Of a stretch of DNA of 64,000 nt, positions 56,576 through 64,000 are shown one piece after another (positions within the stretch are counted from its first letter, which is position 1; the number at the start of each line of letters is the position of its first letter). Origin of the DNA: Symsagittifera roscoffensis. Its lineage: Eukaryota > Xenacoelomorpha > Acoela > Convolutidae. Both the position numbers and the translations under genes were made by a program. A model generated the notes under the pieces. The model saw only the letters and a program-made list of their open reading frames with translations. It ran no database searches and was not told the origin of the DNA. The stretch covers positions 2,346,537 to 2,410,536 of the forward strand of contig NC_087071.1 in the NCBI RefSeq assembly GCF_963678635.1, in the 5' to 3' direction.

Positions 56576-57598
56576 TTTTCATCCCGTTCTTTTTGCATCC
56601 AGTTAGTGATCTCAAAACGCAAATTCATTACTGGTAAAAACTCGTTGGAAGATTCTAACATTCTCTATCTTGAATTATGCTTTGTGTAGCTCAAAGCAAT
56701 TTTTTTGGTAGCTTTTTTTTGGTCAAATAGTTTCAATTGCGGTCAAATTATAATTGTTTTCAATTGCATTTTGAAATTTTTTAAAAGTTAACGCTTGGAA
56801 AAGTATTACGTAACGCTTTTTTCTATTAACCTTTGACCGCTTGGCTCATTGCTCTACTTGATTGTTTGCACCAAGTAAAGGTGTAATCAGTCTAGAGAAA
56901 AATGAAAGCAAAATGTGTAATTTAATTCAACCCAATCATTAAAAGCTCACAAATGAATTTGAAGTCTTTCAATTTTGACTCGACTGGAAAAAATATCAAG
57001 CAGTGTTTGGAAGTGAATATTAATTTCCTAGACAAGATGAATGTATGACAGAATAATACTTCACGCGTTGGCAGTCAGTTTTTTGAAATCGTGATAACCT
57101 TCACGCTTGGTTGCCTTTCCAATTATGCATAGAATAATTGCAGCATAACATTTCGAGTAGTTGAAGTACAACCAAAAGATAGCAAACACTATGTTAGTAA
57201 ACTGTTAAAAGTTGCATCGAGTCGTTTTTGAGCACCTGTGACTTTTTGTTTCGAACAACTCGGCAGACCTCATGATTATCGTTACCTAACTTTTCGAACA
57301 ATAATGTTACAGTGAGACGAGCTTCTCTAGAATGTTAGCACTTATTTGCCTAAGCGTTTATCAGCTGAAAATTTGACAAACTTTGCGTTACATGATAAGA
57401 CATAATGTTCAAAGTTGAAATAAATGACAGATCGAGACAAGTCATCTATCACGAAAATGAGCATATAGTATTTCGCAAAAAGACAAGAAATAAAGCTGAA
57501 GGATAAACCATACTTCTTAAATTTTTTGAAAGCTGTTGAACATAAACAGTTTTCATTTTGTAAAAAAAAATTAACGTTGACGGATTTTCATACTATGG
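56576..57598. repeat. Repeat R, copy 1 (about 1.02 kb)
   Basis: From CGTTCTTTTTGCATCCAG to about 57,598 this repeats at about +1,027 (R2). Landmarks: TTAGTGATCTCAAAACGCAA, AAGTATTACGTAACGC, TTCACGCGTTGGCAGTCAG (57,060) and AACAACTCGGCAGACCTCAT. No coding capacity seen. It starts about 240 bp after the N gap. Confidence 0.9.
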
Positions 57599-60180
57599 AT
57601 TTTTTCATACCGTTCTTTTTGCACAAGAGTTAGTGATCTCAAAACGCAAAGTATGTAATCATTACTGGTAAAAACTCGTTGGAAGATTCTAACATTTTCT
57701 ATCTTGAATTATGCTTTGTGTAGTTCAAAGCAAGTTTTTTGGTATTTTTTTTTGGTCAAATAGTTTCAATTGCGGTCAAATTATAATTGTTTTCAGTTGC
57801 ATTTTGAAATTTTTTTTATAGTTAACGCTTGGAAAAGTATTACGTAACGCTTTTTTCTCTTAACCTTTGACCGCTTGGCTCATGGCTCTACTTGATTGTT
57901 TCCACCAAGCAAAGGTGTAATCAGACTAGAGAAAATTGAAAGCAAAATGTGTAGATTAATTCAACCCAATCATTAAAAGCTCACGAATGAATTTGAAGTC
58001 TTTCAATTTTGACTCGACTGGAAAAAATATCAAGCAGTGTTTGGAAGTGAATATTAATTTCCTAGACAAGATGAATGTATGACAGAATATTACTTCACGC
58101 GTTGGCAGTCAGTTTTTTGAAATCGTGATAATTTTCACGCTTGGTTGCCTTTCCAATTATGCATAGAATAATTGCAGCATAACATTTCGAGTAGTTGAAG
58201 TACAACCACAAGATAGCAAACACTATGTTAGTACACTGTTAAAAGTTGCATCGAGTCGTTTTTGAGCACCTGTGACTTTTTGTTTCGAACAACTCGGCAG
58301 ACCTCATGATTATCGTTACCTAACTTTTCGAACAATAATGTTACAGTGAGACGAGCTTCTCTAGAATGTTAGCACTTATTTGCTTAAGCGTTTATCAGCT
58401 GACAATTTGAAAAATTTTGCGTTACATGATAAGGCATAATGTTCAAAGTTGAAAAAAATGATGGATCGAGACAAGTCATCTATCACGAAAATGAATATAT
58501 TTTATTTCGCAAAATGACAAGAAATAAGGGTGAAGGATAAACCATACTTCTTAAATTTGTTGAAAGCTGTTGAGCATAAACAGTTTTCATTTTGTAAAAA
58601 AAACTAACGTTGATGGAAGTTCAAAGTATTTGACTGATTTAATGAAACGGATATCTAACCACCATCCTTTGATAAACAGAATCCATTCAATAGAAATTTT
58701 TTGTGCCATTTCTCCACCGCTTGGCTCTACTTGATTGTTTCAACCAAGTGAAGGTATAATCAAAATTGAAAAAATTGAACGCAAAAGATAATTACTAACC
58801 CAACCAAATAATGAAAAGTTCGCTTTGACTGCATTATTTTCGGGATTTCTCTATGACGTGCATATAAAATTCAAAGACCATATAACCTAATACTTGTATA
58901 TTTCTTCACGCGTTAGCAATAATTTTTTTTTGAAGTTTCTTTTTAATCATCACGTTTATATTGCTTTCTAGTTTTGCACATAAAAATTACAGCATGCAAT
59001 TTTGAATGCTTGTTTGACAACGAGAAGATAGTTAACTCTTTATTAGAACGCTGTTCAAAATTGCAGCGAGTCTTTTTTGAGCGCTTGTGACTTTTTTGTT
59101 TCAAAAATCTTACCTAATTGAACGCAAAATCTGTTGATAAGCCTAATCAAATCATGTAAACCATACGAATTAACTTGAAAAGATGCAAACGTGAGTTTAC
59201 TGCTAAAGGTTCGATGATCTTTTGGAAGTGAGTGTATTTTTCAAAGACAAACTAATCTAATAATAATCTAATATATTTCACGCGTTTTTTTTTCGAAGTT
59301 TCAATAAATGTCACGTTTAATTTACTGTCTTTTTATGCATATAATAAATAATTACAGCGTGCCTTCTCTGGAATTGATTTGACAGCCACAGGATGAATTG
59401 AAATTGATCAGCTTTTTGAAAAAGAGCTAATCTTTTACCGTCAGTTTTAATTTTTTTATCTCCTGCTCATAACAGTTTGCCCAACGACTTATTGGCTACT
59501 AATTGTTGTTAATTTTTCTGCTTGTCTAATTTTCATTGAAATCTTAGAAAAAAGAATGAGCGTTGCTGTCAAAGTTTTAGTGGATTTTTAAGCACATCTT
59601 TCCAAAATTCTCAAAAGTATAAGGCAGCTGAAATTTGTGGTCGATTTTTTCTTAACTTACTCAAAGCTCTTGCAGTTATTAAATCTCAGTAGCTTTTTTG
59701 ATGCCAAATTTAAAACTATATTTTTTGAGACAGAAAAAGTTTTGAAATGTCAGTTTTTCAACATTCATATCTGTGAATTTTAAAAACTTGGATTGAAGTT
59801 TATTTGAGTTTTACAATGCTTTTACATATTTGTTGAAAAATCTCTCAAAGCTCTTGCAGTTATTAAATCTCAGTAGCTTTTTTGATACCAAATTTAAAAC
59901 TATATTTTTTTTGAGACAGAAAAAATTTTGAAATGTCAGTTTTTTCAACATTCGTATCTGTGAATTTTAAAAACTTGGATTGAAGTTTATTTGAGTTTTA
60001 CAATGCTTTTACATATTTGTTGAGTGTTTGAAAAAAGATCCGAATTAATTTGACTTCTGCAGTCCTTGAATATATTTGTTATAGGTTTTCAAATTCAAAA
60101 AAAATAATGTTCCTAAGCATCTCAAAATACTTCGATACTGCTTTTGTCATCTCAACGGGTTAAATTTTGGGAGCCATTAT
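57599..60180. repeat. Higher-order repeat unit, copy 1 (R2 plus S)
   Basis: R2 (57,599-58,618) is followed by two shorter, diverged relatives. At 58,619-59,150 the phrases CTTGATTGTTTCAACCAAGT, TTGAACGCAAAAG and CACGCGTTAGCAAT parallel those in R. At 59,150-59,420 a further relative has CACGCGTTTTTTTTTCGAAG. The whole stretch matches 61,563-63,999 at an offset of about 3,962. So one unit is a series of three related monomers plus a tail. Confidence 0.88.
59660..60024. repeat. Tandem duplication of about 183 bp inside the S part
   Basis: CTCAAAGCTCTTGCAGTTAT at 59,661 recurs at 59,845, and the sequence between (through TACATATTTGTTGA) is repeated with two or three changes. The corresponding part of the second unit (63,624-63,800) has a single copy, so the duplication is younger than the unit duplication. 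Confidence 0.9.
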
Positions 60181-60950
60181 GCTTTTTGTAATCAATCGAC
60201 AATCAACCACTCTGAATTTTTGCCAAAAAATTTTAGTTGATTGATACATACCTCTATATACATTTTTATGGAAGAATTCCGAGTGGAACTTATTACAAAA
60301 TCAAAACAAAAAAATGTATTTTTCAGCTCTCCTTTATGTTCCTTTTTGCTTTTATAATTCTCATTTACCCGACGTAAAGTTTGCACTTTTTTTATGGGTC
60401 GATTATTTTATGGGTGATTTTTTTTTTCATTTTAATTAGTTTCCATGGATATTGGAGAAAAAATGTGTTTCTATTCCTTTAGTAGCCTCATCTTGCTAAG
60501 CTTAGCCTTGGCGTTTGGCGCATTGATTGTTACTTTCATCAAAATATTTTTGCATGGCACATATATTGCTTATGCAAACGCAATACTGGATCTGACGCTC
60601 ATTACTGTTTAAGTTCTCAGTAGGTTTAAAAAAAGAGTTATCAAATAAATGTTATAATCTGATTGAAAAGCATTCTGATAATCTTATGATAAGGTTAAAC
60701 AATTTTACCTTATTTTTTGTAAAAAGCGTGGGTCATCAATTTGAAAGTGATGAGAATTTTGATAAGTAGTTTGTTTTCAGTCTAACTTAGTTCCAGTTTT
60801 GGTTGGTTATCTTTAGCTCAGAATTCTTTTCCAATTACTTAAAGGCGACAAATATCTGCCATTTTTCCTATCCGTCAAGTCAAAATTTTTCTGACCATTA
60901 ATACAAGGCCTTGACTTCAACACGCAGAAACATTAAGTTTTGACCATAAT
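60181..60950. other. Spacer between higher-order units, no gene supported
   Basis: AT-rich, not repeated elsewhere in the window except its first bases, which match 63,940-63,999. The minus frame 60,386-60,192 (64 codons) shows no motif. Confidence 0.5.
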
Positions 60951-61400
60951 TCAACATATTTTAAACCACGTGCATTTGCTTGAGCTCAGAAGCTTTTTGT
61001 GTCAAATTGTTTTTTTGAGATGGTAAGATGGTGTCTTTTTCATTTTCAAGACAAACTAATCTAATAATAATCTAATATATTTCACGCGTTTTTTTTTCGA
61101 ACTTTCAATAAATGTCACGTTTAATTTACTGTCTTTTTATACATATAATAAATAATTAACATATTTAAACCACGTGCATTTGCTTGAGCTCAGAAGCTTT
61201 TTGTGTCAAATTGTTTTTTTGAGATGGTAAGATGGTGTCTTTTTCATTTTCAAGACAAACTAATCTAATAATAATCTAATATATTTCACGCGTTTTTTTT
61301 CGAAGTTTCAATAAATGTCACGTTTAATTTACTGTCTGGTAAGATGGTGTCTTTTAAATTACTGTTTTTTGAGATGGTAAGATGGTGTCTTTTTCATTTT
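60951..61400. repeat. Patchwork of short duplications (about 195-bp period)
   Basis: CCACGTGCATTTGCTTGAGC at about 60,966 recurs at about 61,172, and the following GAGATGGTAAGATGGTGTCT recurs at 61,017, 61,222 and about 61,373, with a shorter GGTAAGATGGTGTCTTT at about 61,337. Each copy is joined to a piece of the S monomer (ACTAATCTAATAATAATCTA, then CACGCGTTTTTTTT). It looks like serial template switching or slippage. Confidence 0.85.
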
Positions 61401-61562
61401 CAAATGGTCATCAAATGGTCTCAGACTAAGTATTAGACTAAGTATAATTTAGCTTTTTCAAAAGGTAAACCTGATCAAAATATGAGCATTATTTAGCAAA
61501 TTCAAAAGTTCAACATTATCAGATGATTAATGACACCCATCTTCAGTGCATGTCTAAGGCGT

Positions 61563-64000
61563 CAAAGAATACCGTTCTTTTTGCACAAGAGTTAGTGATC
61601 TCAAAACGCAAAGTATGTATTCATTACTGGTAAAAACTCGTTGGAAGATTCTAACATTCTCTATCTTGAATTATGCTTTGTGTAGTTCAAAGCAAGTTTT
61701 TTGGTAGCTTTTTTTTGGTCAAATAGTTTCAATTGCGGTCAAACTATAATTGTTTTCAGTTGCATTTTGAAAATTTTTTTATAGTTAACGCTTGGAAAAG
61801 TATTACGTAACGCTTTTTTCTCTTAACCTTTGACCGCTTGGCTCATGGCTCTACTTGATTGTTTCCACCAAGTAAAGGTGTAATCAGTCTAGAAAAAAAT
61901 GAAAGCAAAATGTGTAGATTAATTCAACCCAATCATTAAAAGCTCACGAATGAATTTGAAGTCTTTCAATTTTGACTCGACTGGAAAAAATATCAAGCAG
62001 TGTTTGGAAGTGAATATTAATTTCCTAGACAAGATGAATGTATGACAGAATATTACTTCACGCGTTGGCAGTCAGTTTTTTGAAATCGTGATAACCTTCA
62101 CGCTTGGTTGCCTTTCCAATTATGCATAGAATAATTGCAGCATAACATTTCGTGTAGTTGAAGTACAACCACAAGATAGCAAACACTATGTTAGTACACT
62201 TTTAAAAGTTGCATCGAGTCGTTTTTGAGCACCTGTGACTTTATGTTTCGAACAACTCGGCAGACCTCATGATTATCGTTACCTAACTTTTCGAACAATA
62301 ATGTTACAGTGAGACGAGCTTCTCCAGAATGTTAGCACTTATTTGCCTAAGCGTTTATCAGCTGACAAATTGACAATTTTTGCGTTACATGATAAGGCAT
62401 AATGTTCAAAGTTGAAAAAAAAATGACAGATCGAGACAAGTCATCTATCACGAAAATGAATATATTTTATTTCGCAAAAAGACAAGAAATAAGGCTGAAG
62501 GATAAACCATACTTCTTAAATTTGTTGAAAGCTGTTGAGCATAAACAGTTTTCATTTTGTAAAAAAAACTAACGTTGATAGAAGTTCAAAGTATTTGACT
62601 GATTTGATGAAACAGATATCTAACCACCATCCTTTGATAAACAGAATCCATTCAATAGAAATTTTTTGTGCCCTTTCTCCACCGCTTGGCTCTACTTGAT
62701 TGTTTCAACCAAGTGAAGGTATAATCAACATTGAAAAAATTGAACGCAAAAGATAATGACTAACCCAACCAAATAATGAAAAGTTCGCTTTGACTGCATT
62801 ATTTTCGGGATTTCTCTTTGATGTGAATATAAATTTCAAAGACAATATAACCTAATACTTGTATATTTCTTCACGCGTTAGCAATAATTTTTTTTGAAGT
62901 TTTTTTTAATTATCACGTTTATATTGCTTTCTAGTTTTGCACATAAAAATTACAGCATGCAATTTTGAATGCTTGTTTGACAACGAGAAGATAGTTAACT
63001 CTTTATTGGAACGCTGTTCAAAATTGCAGCGAGTCTTTTTTGAGCGCTTGTGACTTTTTGTTTCAAAAATCTTACCTAATTGAACGCAAAATCTGTTGAT
63101 AAGCCTAATCAAATCATGTAAACCATACGAATTAACTTGAAAAGATGCAAACGTGAGTTTACTGCTAAAGGTTCGATGATCTTTTGGAAGTGAGTTTATT
63201 TTTCAAAGACAAACTAATCTCATAATAATCTAATATATTTCACGCGTTTTTTTTTCGAAGTTTCAATAAATGTCACGTTTAATTTACTGTCTTTTTATGC
63301 ATATAATAAATAATTACAGCGTGCCTTCTCTGGAATTGATTTGACAGCCACAGGATGAATTGAAATTGATCAGCTTTTTGAAAAAGAGCTAATCTTTTAC
63401 CGTCAGTTTTAATTTTTTTATCTCCTGCTCATAACAGTTTGCCCAACGACTTATTGGCTACTAATTGTTGTTAATTTTTCTGCTTGTCTAATTTTCATTG
63501 AAATCTTAGAAAAAAGAATGAGCGTTGCTGTCAAAGTTTTAGTGGATTTTTAAGCACATCTTTCCAAAATTCTCAAAAGTATAAGGCAGCTGAAATTTGT
63601 GGTCGATTTTTTCTTAACTTACTCAAAGCTCTTGCAGTTATTAAATCTCAGTAGCTTTTTTGATGCCAAATTTAAAACTATATTTTTTGAGACAGAAAAA
63701 GTTTTGAAATGTCAGTTTTTCAACATTCATATCTGTGAATTTTAAAAACTTGGATTGAAGTTTATTTGAGTTTTACAATGCTTTTACATATTTGTTGAGT
63801 GTTTGAAAAAAGATCCGAATTAATTTGACTTCTGCAGTCCTTGAATATATTTGTTATAGGTTTTCAAATTCAAAAAAAAAATTATGTTCCTAAGCATCTC
63901 AAAATACTTCGATACTGCTTTTGTCATCTCAACGGGTTAAATTTTGGGAGCCATTATGCTTTTTGTAATCAATCGACATTCAACCACTCTGACTTTTTGC
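61563..64000. repeat. Higher-order repeat unit, copy 2 (R3 plus S), runs off the window
   Basis: Repeats 57,599-60,180 in the same order: R3 61,563-62,578, then the S relatives with CACGCGTT landmarks at about 62,871 and 63,241. It lacks the 183-bp duplication. It continues to the window end at TTTTGTAATCAATCGACATT, still matching 60,184-60,213. Minus frame 63,112-62,906 is not a gene. Confidence 0.9.

Overview
The window looks like a gene-poor, AT-rich, repeat-packed piece of a metazoan nuclear genome, most likely an invertebrate (a nematode would fit, but this is a guess). The evidence is decayed BEL/Pao retrotransposons (a lineage known only from animals), Ty3/gypsy fragments, a Tc1-type DNA transposon, kilobase-scale satellites and a fixed-size run of 200 N. 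I found no convincing host gene, no RNA gene, no CRISPR and no bacterial-style operon. Every recognisable protein segment belongs to a mobile element, and nearly all carry stops or frameshifts.

Layout. 0.6-12.9 kb: two tandem copies (about 5.5 and 6.9 kb) of a Ty3/gypsy-like block with a degenerate gag; the second copy keeps extra sequence and runs into a broken RT thumb/RNase H/tether at 12.9-14.2 kb. 14.2-21.2 kb: two tandem 2.7 kb units built from a Tc1-like transposon nested with an AT-rich element whose ends carry a CCCGCA motif, TAATCC/GGATTA repeats and long C/G runs. A Tc1 with both terminal repeats still spans 19,054-21,235, but its transposase is split by that other element. 21.2-23.4 kb: spacer plus another fragment of the CCCGCA element. 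23.46-27.54 kb: a near-perfect 2,041-bp tandem dimer of gypsy integrase, pol tail and LTR. 27.9-35.8 kb: a satellite of about 1.12-kb monomers with two insertions, ending in a small foldback element.

36.28-54.41 kb: a BEL/Pao locus. It is bounded by matching LTR-like ends and contains three tandem 1.25-kb leader-like units, a first gag-pol copy with a 1.16-kb deletion, a mosaic pol fragment, and a second, fuller gag-protease-RT-RNase H-integrase copy ending in a polypurine tract and 3' LTR. 54.4-55.6 kb repeats the satellite/foldback/flank/LTR-start arrangement seen at 35.4-36.5 kb. 56.6-64 kb: a nested, higher-order repeat family with CACGCGTT landmarks, after the N gap.

Nothing here works as a pathway. 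The unifying theme is recombination: successive blocks are tandem duplications of different ages, some near identical and some clearly diverged. The most useful leads are the CCCGCA/TAATCC element family, a 77-bp patch shared by the Tc1 and the gypsy dimer, the mosaic BEL copy that records an unequal exchange plus deletion, and the satellite/foldback/LTR composite on both sides of the BEL locus. Coordinates of repeat edges were read by eye and may be off by tens of bases.
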